A stretch of 64,000 nucleotides of DNA from Trueperaceae bacterium (GTDB taxonomy: Bacteria > Deinococcota > Deinococci > Deinococcales > Trueperaceae), in the NCBI GenBank assembly GCA_036381595.1, contig DASVCN010000027.1:161541-225540 (forward strand), in the 5' to 3' direction. This document shows positions 9,231 through 17,996 of the stretch, one piece after another. Position numbers and translations under genes: made by a program. Below the pieces are notes generated by a model. It was not told the DNA's origin, ran no database searches, and saw nothing but the letters and a program-made list of their open reading frames with translations. Within the stretch, counting starts at the first letter, position 1. Each line of letters begins with the position of its first letter.

Positions 9231-9402
9231 CCTGCGCGGTTCCTCGCTCAGGCCGGGTCCCACCTGTCCCTTGCGCCTTCCTCGCTTCGATCGGGTCCCG
9301 CTCGCCGGTTGCGCGGTTCCTCCCTCAGCCGGGTCCCACCTGTCCCTTGCGCGTTCCTCGTTCCGGCCGGCCCCACCTACCGCCTGCACGGTTCGTACGA
9401 AC
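9231..9402. repeat. 38-bp tandem repeat, four units plus a partial fifth
   Basis: Units lie at 9231-9268, 9269-9306, 9307-9344 and 9345-9382, each exactly 38 bp. A fifth partial unit at 9383-9402 runs into the left inverted repeat of the following element. Units 1 and 3 are closest (shared ccgggtcccacctgtcc). The period is not a multiple of three, so the block is not coding. Confidence 0.85.
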
Positions 9403-9633
9403 GCGCGTGCATAAGTGGCGGGACCCGGATCGATCGGTGCTCGGCGTGCCGGGCTAGAACCGGCCAGGATTAGGCAAAGGTGGCAAGAGGGCGCCAGCCG
9501 TCCAGGCAAGTGCCTATGCGGACGACGCTGGACCGGCCGACTGGTTCGACTGACTGAGGTCCAGCCGTCGGTGACCGGGCATATGTTCGGAGCACCTGGG
9601 GATACGACCCAGGTTATGCACGCGCGTTCGTAC
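9395..9633. repeat. 239-bp non-coding element with 20-bp terminal inverted repeats
   Basis: gtacgaacgcgcgtgcataa at 9395-9414 is the exact reverse complement of 9614-9633. The left arm lies beside a self-palindrome (gttcgtacgaac, 9391-9402). The interior has further stems: acctggg/cccaggt at 9594-9600 and 9608-9614, and gctggac/gtccagc. No open frame explains it. It could be a MITE-like or REP-type element, or a structured RNA. No target-site duplication is evident. The rest of this gene-free stretch (9634-9708) shows nothing recognisable. Confidence 0.6.
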
Positions 9634-9708
9634 ACTTCCCGGTAGGGCCCCCTCCCGTCTCCCGAGGAAGCTACGCGTCGAAGTCGCCCGGAGGTCCCGC
9701 TCCAACGT

Positions 9709-10404
9709 CTACGAGACAGCGAGGTCGGTAACCACCATCAATCGTTCGAGCGCGGTTATCGCCCTCGCCGGGCAGATGTCGCGGTCCCCCTCCGCGGCCA
9801 GCAACTGCATGAGCGCAGGCCGCTTCTCCTCGCCGGTAACCAGGAAGAGTACGAGCCGGCTGCTGCTGAGCGCGGGGACGGTGAGGCTCAGGCGCTGCTG
9901 GCCATCTGGCGCGCGAGTAGCCACGGTGAGTCCCGGGGAGTCGAGCACCTGCGCCTCGGGGAAGAGGCTGGCGGTGTGGCAGTCCCTGCCCAAACCGAGG
10001 AGATCGATGTCGAACATCGGTACTTCGCTCGTACGCTCCCGTAAGGTCAGCTCGTACGCTCGAGCCGAGGCGCCCGCGCTCTCCAGGATCGGCCAGCGGT
10101 GCACCTGCCCCGGAGGGATGGGAACCTTGCTGATCAGCACGTCCTCCAACGCGCCGGCGTTGCTGTCCGGGTGATCGTGAGGGACGAATCTCTCGTCGCC
10201 CCAGAAGAGCTCCACCTGCCCCCAGGGGAGCCCGCGCCGCTGTGCGAGCAGCCGGTAGAGGGCAAGTGGGGTGCGTCCGCCGGAGAGGGCGACGAAGCAG
10301 CGACCGCGTTCGTCGACGGCTCGCTGCACTGCCTCGGCCACTATCTCCTCGGCGTGAGCGGCAGGGTCGGGCGAGGTGACGGTTCGGATGGCGCGAACGG
10401 CCAT
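9709..10404 (-). CDS. pgl: 6-phosphogluconolactonase
   Basis: The enzyme hydrolyses 6-phosphoglucono-lactone in the oxidative pentose phosphate pathway. The DevB/SOL-type motifs are visible: FVALSGGRTPLALYRLLA (around residues 40-57), VELFWGDERFVPHDHPDSN (around 68-86) and DIDLLGLGRDCHTASLFP (around 130-147). The ATG at 10404 is preferred over upstream starts because TATACT ends 7 nt before it and the conserved N-terminus follows. At 231 aa it is of family length. It is divergent from the HD gene. Confidence 0.9.
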   Translation of the reverse strand: MAVRAIRTVTSPDPAAHAEEIVAEAVQRAVDERGRCFVALSGGRTPLALYRLLAQRRGLPWGQVELFWGDERFVPHDHPDSNAGALEDVLISKVPIPPGQVHRWPILESAGASARAYELTLRERTSEVPMFDIDLLGLGRDCHTASLFPEAQVLDSPGLTVATRAPDGQQRLSLTVPALSSSRLVLFLVTGEEKRPALMQLLAAEGDRDICPARAITALERLMVVTDLAVS

Positions 10405-10411
10405 GGTCCCG

Positions 10412-10417
10412 AGTATA
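10412..10417 (-). promoter_or_regulatory. -10 hexamer TATACT, leaderless arrangement (pgl)
   Basis: TATACT lies 7 nt upstream of the pgl ATG, with no Shine-Dalgarno sequence in between. Confidence 0.6.
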
Positions 10418-10465
10418 AGGCGGGCCTCTCCAGCGGGCCGGAGGGGCTGCTGGATAAGATGGACC

Positions 10466-11056
10466 ATGAGCATGCGCGACGACGCCTATGAACTGATGAC
10501 CGAGTGGACGGCCTCGGATAGCCTCCGCAAGCACATGTTGGCCGTGGAGGCGGCGGTAACTGCCTACGCCCGGCGTTTCGGCGAGGACGAGGATCTGTGG
10601 GCAGCGACGGCGCTGCTGCACGACTTCGACTACGAACGCCACCCGGAACCGAACGAGCAGGGGCACCCCTACGTTGGCGTCGCCCACTTGCGCTCGCTGG
10701 GCTATCCGGAGGTGATGACCGACGCGATCATGGGCCATGCCGACTACAGTGGCGTGCCCCGCGAAACCCTCCTCGCCAAGACGCTCTACGCCTGCGACGA
10801 GATAACCGGGCTCATAAGCGCGGCGGTCCTCGTGCGCCCCGACCGGGACATCGCCAATCAGACTCTGAAGAGCCTCAAGAAGAAGTTCAAGGACAAGGCG
10901 TTCGCCCGCGGCGTGAAGCGCGAGGATGTCGAACGTGGTGCCCAGGAGTTGGGCGTTGAGCTATGGGATCACGTGCAGTTCGTGCTGGAGGCCATGCAGG
11001 CGCGGGCGGCCGAGCTGGAGCTCGATGGCCGCCAGGCGGCGGTGAGCGACTCGTAG
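10466..11056 (+). CDS. HD-domain protein (HDIG family)
   Basis: A 196-aa protein with the metal-binding HD signature: SLRKHMLAVEAAV (His about residue 23), AALLHDFDYERHPE (His-Asp about 50-51) and IMGHADYSGVPRE (about 88). HDIG proteins are metal-dependent phosphohydrolases acting on nucleotides. Small stand-alone copies like this have no defined substrate. TAAGAT lies five bases upstream of the start. The last 88 bases overlap antisense with the end of the second signal peptidase gene. Confidence 0.82.
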   Translation: MSMRDDAYELMTEWTASDSLRKHMLAVEAAVTAYARRFGEDEDLWAATALLHDFDYERHPEPNEQGHPYVGVAHLRSLGYPEVMTDAIMGHADYSGVPRETLLAKTLYACDEITGLISAAVLVRPDRDIANQTLKSLKKKFKDKAFARGVKREDVERGAQELGVELWDHVQFVLEAMQARAAELELDGRQAAVSDS

Positions 11057-11664
11057 TCGGGAGACCTCAGCCGGCGTACGTTCCAGTGCCAGTCGCCGCT
11101 GGCGTCACGGCGGAAGAGCGGCCACACGACCCAGGCCGCTCGCCCTTCTAGCGTCCGACGCGGAACCGGTCCGAACACTCGTGAATCGAACGAGCCGTAC
11201 GGTCCGCGGTTGTCACCGAGCACGAAGACGCTGCCCTCGGGGACGACGACCTGCGACATCGTGAAAGAGCCGTGCCAGCTCCCGTTCAGATACGGCTCCT
11301 CGACCGCCACACCGTTCAGGATCAGCTGGCCGTTCCTCAGCGCGACGGTATCGCCACCGACCGCGACTACCCGCTTTATCAGATGGGTGCAGAACCAGGG
11401 ACACACCGCTCCCGGTTCCTGCTCTGGACTGGGGAAGTAGACGATGTCGCCCCGTTCGAACGCTCCGATTCCCAGGCGGTGCAGCCAGGTCTCGTAACGG
11501 GGCACCACCGCCCGCTCCCCGTCGAACAAAGTCGGCTCCATCGACTCGCCCGATATCGCTACTCCGCTTACGATGAAAGTGACGATCAATGCCGCGACCA
11601 GGAGTGACTCGAGGACGTTGCGAACCACCGTCCGCGCTCGTCCCGCGGTCCCTCTGGCCTCCAC
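10969..11664 (-). CDS. lepB: Signal peptidase I (second copy)
   Basis: A type I signal peptidase cleaving Sec/Tat signal peptides. An N-terminal TM segment (SLLVAALIVTFIVSGVAI) is followed by the catalytic-Ser box SGESMEPTLFDG, the catalytic-Lys box HLIKRVVAVGGDTV, and VFVLGDNRGPYGSFDSRVFGPV. The GTG at 11664 lies five bases after the stop of the first lepB and is preferred to the 11760 start, which would overlap it by 90 bases. The last ~30 residues (Ser/Ala-rich) are unlike the family and are read antisense to the HD gene, so the functional domain probably ends near 11056. Confidence 0.83.
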   Translation of the reverse strand: MEARGTAGRARTVVRNVLESLLVAALIVTFIVSGVAISGESMEPTLFDGERAVVPRYETWLHRLGIGAFERGDIVYFPSPEQEPGAVCPWFCTHLIKRVVAVGGDTVALRNGQLILNGVAVEEPYLNGSWHGSFTMSQVVVPEGSVFVLGDNRGPYGSFDSRVFGPVPRRTLEGRAAWVVWPLFRRDASGDWHWNVRRLRSPDYESLTAAWRPSSSSSAARACMASSTNCT

Positions 11665-11669
11665 CTCGC

Positions 11670-12599
11670 TCAGTGTTCGGGTGGCGGAGGGATCTCGGCG
11701 AAGGCCTCGGGTGGCTGCAGCAAACGCCAGTTCCACTCCCCATCGCGTCGGGGCGGCCAAATCACCGCCGTCGCCTGGCCCGCTATCGTGATCGCCTCGA
11801 TCGGGCCGAAGTAGCGCGAGTCCTCGCTTCCGCCCTTCGACTGCTGACGGTTGTCACCCATCACGAAGTAGTAGCCCTCGGGGATGATCAACTCGTGCAC
11901 GAACGGCTCGCCCTCTGGAGCGTCCTCGGGGATGGGTGCGAGGGCATCGATGGTGCCGCCGTAGTAGAGCTGTACCCAAGGGTTGTCGACGCTCACCGGG
12001 TCGGGTTGGAAGCGGCCGCTGGGCAGCTGAGGCACGGGTGTGCCCCTCACGGTGCGGCGGAACTCGACGACGAATCCGGTGATCTCACCGCCCTGCTGGG
12101 TGATGACCGGGAAATCTATCGGATCGGGGTCGATCTCGCCCGTGGCCGTGATGTAGCTCTGGTCGATGGGATGGTGGTTGACATAGACCTGGCCGTCCTC
12201 GATCCAGAGGTGATCTCCCGGTCCGGCTATGACCCGCTTGATGAAGAAGGGACGGCGGGTACGCTCCTGCGCGGTGGGAGAGTTGGCCGGCTCACGCACG
12301 ACGACGATATCTCCGCGACTGTACTCCCCCAGGATGCCGGCGCGGCGCAGCCACGTGTCGTACTTGGGGATGAAGACCCGGTCTCCGGTGAGGAGCGACT
12401 GAAGGAGGTTGCCGCTGCCTACACCGCCGTTCAGGTTCGGCCGCATCGAGGACCCGACCACGCCCACGGTGTTGAAGACGAAGGTGACGACGAGAAAGGC
12501 GATGACCAGCGCTTCCGCGTAACCCCGCACCTCCGCCCAGAAGCGCTCGGAGAAGCTCTTCTTCCCGCCGGAGCGCGCTTTTGCCTCGGAATTTGCCAT
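11670..12599 (-). CDS. lepB: Signal peptidase I (first copy, long form)
   Basis: The 309-aa protein has one N-terminal TM segment (ALVIAFLVVTFVFNTVGVV). The catalytic Ser is in VVGSSMRPN (Ser51), the catalytic Lys in RRPFFIKRVIAGPGD, and the GDNR box in YFVMGDNRQQSKGGSEDSRYFGPI. It is longer than its downstream neighbour because of an insert of about 60-80 residues between the Lys box and the GDNR box. TAGACT seven bases before the ATG suggests a leaderless message that also covers the second lepB, five bases downstream. Confidence 0.9.
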   Translation of the reverse strand: MANSEAKARSGGKKSFSERFWAEVRGYAEALVIAFLVVTFVFNTVGVVGSSMRPNLNGGVGSGNLLQSLLTGDRVFIPKYDTWLRRAGILGEYSRGDIVVVREPANSPTAQERTRRPFFIKRVIAGPGDHLWIEDGQVYVNHHPIDQSYITATGEIDPDPIDFPVITQQGGEITGFVVEFRRTVRGTPVPQLPSGRFQPDPVSVDNPWVQLYYGGTIDALAPIPEDAPEGEPFVHELIIPEGYYFVMGDNRQQSKGGSEDSRYFGPIEAITIAGQATAVIWPPRRDGEWNWRLLQPPEAFAEIPPPPEH

Positions 12600-12606
12600 G
12601 ACCTAG

Positions 12607-12612
12607 AGTCTA
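12607..12612 (-). promoter_or_regulatory. -10 hexamer TAGACT, leaderless arrangement (lepB pair)
   Basis: TAGACT is separated by exactly 7 nt (ctaggtc) from the ATG at 12599. No ribosome binding site is present. Confidence 0.6.
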
Positions 12613-12635
12613 CTCTCTCGACTGTGACCTGCGGT

Positions 12636-13526
12636 TCAGAGCTGTAGCCGTTCCCGGCCGGAAGTCGCCAGGTCCGCATTCCCGCTCGTCTCGATCAGGC
12701 CCGCGGCCGTGAAGGCTCGCCTTGCCGCTTCCTCGCCCAGGGCGACGATCCGATCGTACTCGCGGAAAGACTCGACCCGTATCTCAGGCATGTCGAGCTT
12801 CACGAGCAGGTCGGCCGGGTGCATCGTGTACTGGATGTCCGTGAGGATGCTCTGCATGATGTCGGAGGAGCGAAGGAGCATCTGAAGCATCGGCGAACGC
12901 CGCTCGAGCCTCACGTTGGCGACCATCCGCTCCCACCAGTTACCGTCGTTCTGCCCCTCGTCGTAGCTCGACCGGCGGGGCGGAGTGGCGTCGCTGGCGA
13001 TCGTGGCTGTCGCTCCAAGGAAGGCGGCCGCGTCGACCGGCAGGTTGTTGATGATGCCGCCGTCGGCGAGGGTGCGGCCGCCGATCTGTACCGGTTCGAA
13101 GGCTCCGGGGAAGCAGCTCGAAGCCCGCACCGCCGCTATCAGGTCCCCCTTCATGAGGGTCACCTCTTCGCCGGTCTCCACATCGGTAGTGGTCACGGCC
13201 AACGGTCTGGCGAGCTCCTCGAAGCGATCCGGCAGGTAGGCAGAGAGCCAGTTCGCCAGTTTCTCCCCCTTCATCAGGCCGCCTTGCAGGGAGAGGTCGA
13301 CGATGTCGCGCCACTTGAGACTAGAAGCCAGCAGGTGGAGGTCGTCGGCCTTGTAGCCGTGGGCATAGAGCGCCCCCAGGATCGCGCCCATCGAGGTGCC
13401 TGCGACGACGTCCACCTCGATGCCGGCCTCCTCGAGTACGCGAAGCACGCCGATGTGCGCGAAGCCGCGCGCTCCGCCGCCCGATAGCACCAGACCGACG
13501 CGCTTCTCGCGCTGGCGTTGCCTCAT
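12636..13526 (-). CDS. Patatin-like phospholipase (RssA type)
   Basis: A serine-Asp dyad acyl hydrolase. The oxyanion motif GLVLSGGGARGFAHIGVL (residues 12-29), the nucleophile GTSMG (about 44-48) and the Asp motif ADGGIINNLP (about 158) are intact. At 296 aa with no signal peptide, it is probably cytosolic or membrane-associated. TAGAGT lies 7 nt before the ATG. The substrate is not predictable. It is encoded just downstream of htrA but has its own promoter. Confidence 0.88.
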   Translation of the reverse strand: MRQRQREKRVGLVLSGGGARGFAHIGVLRVLEEAGIEVDVVAGTSMGAILGALYAHGYKADDLHLLASSLKWRDIVDLSLQGGLMKGEKLANWLSAYLPDRFEELARPLAVTTTDVETGEEVTLMKGDLIAAVRASSCFPGAFEPVQIGGRTLADGGIINNLPVDAAAFLGATATIASDATPPRRSSYDEGQNDGNWWERMVANVRLERRSPMLQMLLRSSDIMQSILTDIQYTMHPADLLVKLDMPEIRVESFREYDRIVALGEEAARRAFTAAGLIETSGNADLATSGRERLQL

Positions 13527-13533
13527 GGAGTCG

Positions 13534-13539
13534 ACTCTA
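13534..13539 (-). promoter_or_regulatory. -10 hexamer TAGAGT, leaderless arrangement (patatin)
   Basis: TAGAGT is followed by 7 nt and then the ATG at 13526. No Shine-Dalgarno sequence is seen. Confidence 0.55.
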
Positions 13540-13653
13540 GCACCCGCCTTTCACCACCCCGGTACCGGCACGACAGGAGTCTGCGCGTCAGGCACGGGAA
13601 GGAGCGGGGGAGGGTGGTGACCCTGCCTCCCGCTCCGCTTGCTCATGCAGACC

Positions 13654-14979
<1,326 letters not shown>

Positions 14980-15116
14980 CGTGTATCTCCTTTCGAGTGG
15001 GTTGGCGGAGAGGCGGGAACCGCCTGCGCAGCAACTCTCATCATGGTAAGGAGCCTGGACGATGAGAAATGTAGTTGGGAAAATTTAGGCCGCTTAAGAC
15101 GCGGGATCCATGCTCG

Positions 15117-15260
15117 GCGTTCAGTCTGCCCCCGCGCGCCCCCGCGTTGATCGGCCCCCGCGCGCCCCCGCCGGCTGGCGTTCGGTCGGCCCCCGCGCGC
15201 CTCCGCCGGCTGAGGTTCAGTCGGCCCCCGTGGACCTCCGCCTGCTGAGGTTCAGTCGGC
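15117..15260. repeat. ~35-bp tandem repeats including the 3' end of the DUF368 gene
   Basis: About four imperfect copies of a roughly 35-bp unit (core ttcagtcggcccccgcg on the plus strand) extend from 15117 into the coding end of the DUF368 gene. Several copies reproduce its stop codon context (gccgactga on the minus strand). The other bases between htrA and this block (14980-15116) hold the htrA ribosome site and no other feature I can name. Confidence 0.8.
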
Positions 15261-16220
15261 CTCTGCCGGCCGCCGCGCCGCTTCCGCTCTTCGTTCCTCC
15301 TGAGCAGCGACGTAGTCGAGGCCCACGACGAGGAGGGCGCCAACGAGCGCGAGGAGGATCGCCCAGCCTGCGCCGCCGTCGGCCGACCAGAACCCATCCT
15401 TGGGGAGCAGGTTCACGAGTCGGCCGTCGACCTCGGCCTGCCACGGCCACACCTTGCGGAGCGAACCCAGCATCACTCCGCACAGGAGCGCCAGGGTGGC
15501 GTCGTGGTACTTGCGGAAGAGCCAGCCGAGGAGCTGGGTGAAGGAGAGCACGCCGAATACGGCTCCCGCCCCCACGGCCAGCAGCGCACCTATGTCGCCT
15601 CGAGTCACGGCGCCAAGTACGTAGCTGTACTTGCCGAGCAGCACCAGCACGAAAGCGCCCGAGATTCCCGGCAGCAGCAGCGCGCTTATCGCCACTGCGC
15701 CGCTCAGGAAGAGGAACCATGCGGCGTCGGGGGTCTCCGCGGGGCTGAGCCCAACCAGCAGGAAGGCTGCGACCGCCCCAGCGGCGAAGAGGAGCCAGCT
15801 CCAGAGCGTCACGCTCCTGATCCGCTGCGCCACCAGGATCACCGAGGCGAACACGAGGCCGAAGAAGAAGGCGAACACGAACTCGGGATGCGTCTCGAGC
15901 AGATGCGAGAGCAGCCGCGCCAGGGTGACCACCGAGGTGGCTATCCCCGCCACCAGCGCCACCAGGAAGGCGGCGTCGATGATAGCGAAGGCTCTTCCGA
16001 ACTTCCCGGAGAACAACGCCCGCAGGAACGGCGGCCTGGCGATCGAGCGCAACGCCTCTATGAGACGCTCGTAGATGCCGAGGATCAACGCCATCGTTCC
16101 GCCGGAGACTCCCGGGATGATGTCTGCGGCCCCCATCGCCACGCCGCGGAGGTAGATGGGGATCAGGCCCGCTATGCCAGCGCCGGTGCGGCTGCTTTCG
16201 ACCGAAGTATCCCTTCGCAC
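15252..16220 (-). CDS. DUF368 membrane protein, putative polyprenyl-phosphate transporter (PopT-like)
   Basis: A polytopic membrane protein of 322 aa with about eight to nine TM segments and the DUF368 hallmark RGVAMGAADIIPGVSGGTMALILGIYE at residues 25-51. The second inverted repeat LPGISGAFVLVLLGKY is around residue 200. Characterised DUF368 proteins (PopT) recycle undecaprenyl phosphate across the membrane for cell-wall synthesis. A basic, Ala/Glu-rich tail ends at a stop lying within a tandem repeat. The GTG at 16220 follows TAGTTT by 6 nt. Confidence 0.85.
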   Translation of the reverse strand: MRRDTSVESSRTGAGIAGLIPIYLRGVAMGAADIIPGVSGGTMALILGIYERLIEALRSIARPPFLRALFSGKFGRAFAIIDAAFLVALVAGIATSVVTLARLLSHLLETHPEFVFAFFFGLVFASVILVAQRIRSVTLWSWLLFAAGAVAAFLLVGLSPAETPDAAWFLFLSGAVAISALLLPGISGAFVLVLLGKYSYVLGAVTRGDIGALLAVGAGAVFGVLSFTQLLGWLFRKYHDATLALLCGVMLGSLRKVWPWQAEVDGRLVNLLPKDGFWSADGGAGWAILLALVGALLVVGLDYVAAQEERRAEAARRPAEAD

Positions 16221-16226
16221 CGGACA

Positions 16227-16232
16227 AAACTA
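16227..16232 (-). promoter_or_regulatory. -10 hexamer TAGTTT, leaderless arrangement (DUF368)
   Basis: TAGTTT is followed by 6 nt and then GTG at 16220. It is divergent from the hexamer at 16280. Confidence 0.5.
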
Positions 16233-16279
16233 CCATGCGACAGAGCGATGGCCAGGTGCGGCTTCCGCAACTCGTGAGG

Positions 16280-16285
16280 TAGTCT
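16280..16285 (+). promoter_or_regulatory. -10 hexamer TAGTCT, leaderless arrangement
   Basis: TAGTCT ends 6 nt before the GTG at 16292. There is no Shine-Dalgarno sequence. Confidence 0.55.
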
Positions 16286-16291
16286 GGCGAC

Positions 16292-16567
16292 GTGAGCGAA
16301 GCCGACATAAAACGCGCGCTGACGCAGGCGTTGAGCGAGCAGGGGGTGAGCGCAGAGAACATCGAAACGCTCGCTTCGCAACTCCTCTGGAGGGTCGGAC
16401 GGGTCTCGGACGACAGCCCGGTGACGGTGCGGGTGGGGTTCGCCAGTGGCGCCGCCCTGTTCGCCGACCTGCCCCGCCTCCGCAGCGCCACGGATGCCGA
16501 GATCGAGGCCGCGGTGGAGGAGGGCACTCTACGGGTCGAATGGGTTGGTCAACTGAACGCTCGTTAG
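16292..16567 (+). CDS. Small hypothetical protein (91 aa)
   Basis: A predicted alpha/beta protein with no TM segment, no cysteines, and no family I recognise. An N-terminal helix (SEADIKRALTQALSEQGVS) is followed by short strands (VTVRVGFASGAALFADLP) and an acidic helix. A leaderless-type promoter and good codon usage support it as a real gene. It is convergent with mnmE. Confidence 0.65.
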   Translation: MSEADIKRALTQALSEQGVSAENIETLASQLLWRVGRVSDDSPVTVRVGFASGAALFADLPRLRSATDAEIEAAVEEGTLRVEWVGQLNAR

Positions 16568-16650
16568 CTCGAGGTTAGACAGCAGCATCTGGCGCAGCTG
16601 ATCGGCTCGAGTACGCAAGCATCCATGCCAACAGAGGCCGGCCAACAGCC

Positions 16651-17994
16651 CTACTTCCCCACGCAGAAGTTGGCGAAGATGTGCTCGAGCGCCTCCTCGG
16701 CGATCCCCTCGCGGCCCGTGATGGTGGCGAGCGCCCGCAACGCCTCCTCCAGGTCCAGAGCGGCCAGGTCGTCGGGAGCATCCAGCGCCCGCTCCACGTG
16801 TTCGCGCGCCAGTCGCAGCGCCTGGGCGTGCCGTTCGCTGGTTATCCACAGCTCGCTCGACCCGGCGTCGCCCGTGAGGTGTTCGCGGATCGCTTCCTTG
16901 AGGGCGGCCTGCCCCTCTCCGGTGATCGTCGAGACCCGGAGGGGCTTCGTCCCCGGCGGGTCGCTCCAGGCGGCGGCGAGGTCGGACTTCGAGGCCACGA
17001 GCAGGGTTCGTTGCGGGTCGAGCGAGCGGGCGAGCTCGAGCTCCTCTTCGCCCAGCGGCGCGCTTGAGTCGAGCAGGCAGAGGACCAGGTCGGCCTGAGC
17101 CGCGAGATCGCGGGCGCGCGACACGCCCGAGGCTTCGATCGCGTCGCCCGTGTCGCGGATGCCGGCGGTGTCTATCGCCGTCACCGGAATCCCGGCCAGC
17201 GTCAGTGGCGCCTCGAGATAGTCGCGAGTGGTGCCAGGCGTGTCGCTGACTAGTGAGCGTTCGTATCCCAGAAGGGCGTTGAGCAGGCTCGACTTGCCGG
17301 CGTTCGGTCGCCCAACCAGAGCGATCCTGGCGCCCCGTACGGCCATGTCGCCGGCACGCGCGGTTGCCAGGAGCTCGTCGACCTGGGCGAGCGCGCTTTC
17401 CAGCGGTTCCCGGCGCTCGCTCTCCGGCACCCCTTCGTCCGGGTAGTCGAAGACGGCCTGCAGGTTCCCGAACACCCTGGTCAGCTGGTTCTGGATGAGG
17501 TCCAGGCGCTCGCTCAAGGCTCGCGACAGGCCCAGCGCTGCCTGCCTCCTGGCGGTTTCCGACTGGGCGTTCACCAGGCTCAGCACGCTCTCTGCCTGCA
17601 CCAGATCGATGCGGCCAGAGAGGTAGGCGCGCAGTGTGAATTCGCCCGGTCCCGCCAGCCGCGCCCCGTTGCGCAGGCACACCTCCAGGACCTCCCGCAG
17701 CACCGCCGGACCGCCATGGGTCTGCAGTTCGATGAGGTCCTGGCCGGTGTACGAGTGCGGTGCGCGGAAGTTGAGCAGCAGAGCCTCGTCGATGAGCCTC
17801 TCGTCGTCGAAGATGCGCCCCAGGGTGACGCGCGCCGGCGGCAGCCTCGAGGGCGAGGGACCGGCCAGGGGGCGGAAGACCCGGTCGGCGAGCATCCAGG
17901 TGTTGGGGCCCGAGACCCTCACTATCCCCACGGCCCCTACTCCCGGGGCGGTGGCGATGGCGGCGATGGTGTCGTTGCTGGGCGGCAGGGCCAT
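16651..17994 (-). CDS. mnmE: tRNA uridine-5-carboxymethylaminomethyl modification GTPase
   Basis: MnmE (TrmE) works with MnmG to modify U34 of certain tRNAs. An N-terminal formyl-THF-binding domain (NDTIAAIATAPGVGAVGIVRVSG) is followed by helical segments and the inserted G domain: G1 GRPNAGKSS, G2 GTTRDY, G3 DTAGIRD, G4 SKSD. The protein closes with the invariant C-terminal FCVGK motif. At 447 aa it is full length. The ATG is 2 bases after the hemL stop, so the two are cotranscribed. Confidence 0.95.
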   Translation of the reverse strand: MALPPSNDTIAAIATAPGVGAVGIVRVSGPNTWMLADRVFRPLAGPSPSRLPPARVTLGRIFDDERLIDEALLLNFRAPHSYTGQDLIELQTHGGPAVLREVLEVCLRNGARLAGPGEFTLRAYLSGRIDLVQAESVLSLVNAQSETARRQAALGLSRALSERLDLIQNQLTRVFGNLQAVFDYPDEGVPESERREPLESALAQVDELLATARAGDMAVRGARIALVGRPNAGKSSLLNALLGYERSLVSDTPGTTRDYLEAPLTLAGIPVTAIDTAGIRDTGDAIEASGVSRARDLAAQADLVLCLLDSSAPLGEEELELARSLDPQRTLLVASKSDLAAAWSDPPGTKPLRVSTITGEGQAALKEAIREHLTGDAGSSELWITSERHAQALRLAREHVERALDAPDDLAALDLEEALRALATITGREGIAEEALEHIFANFCVGK

Positions 17995-17996
17995 GA

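Noticed and set aside
9231..9402. CRISPR-like array
   Set aside because: The 38-bp units are directly adjacent with no spacers and no cas genes in the window.
9415..9613. Known structural RNA (SRP RNA, RNase P, tmRNA)
   Set aside because: None of the conserved core motifs of these RNAs could be found, so it is reported only as an unexplained structured element.
15117..15260. CRISPR-like array
   Set aside because: Contiguous imperfect GC-rich repeats without spacers, continuous with a gene end.
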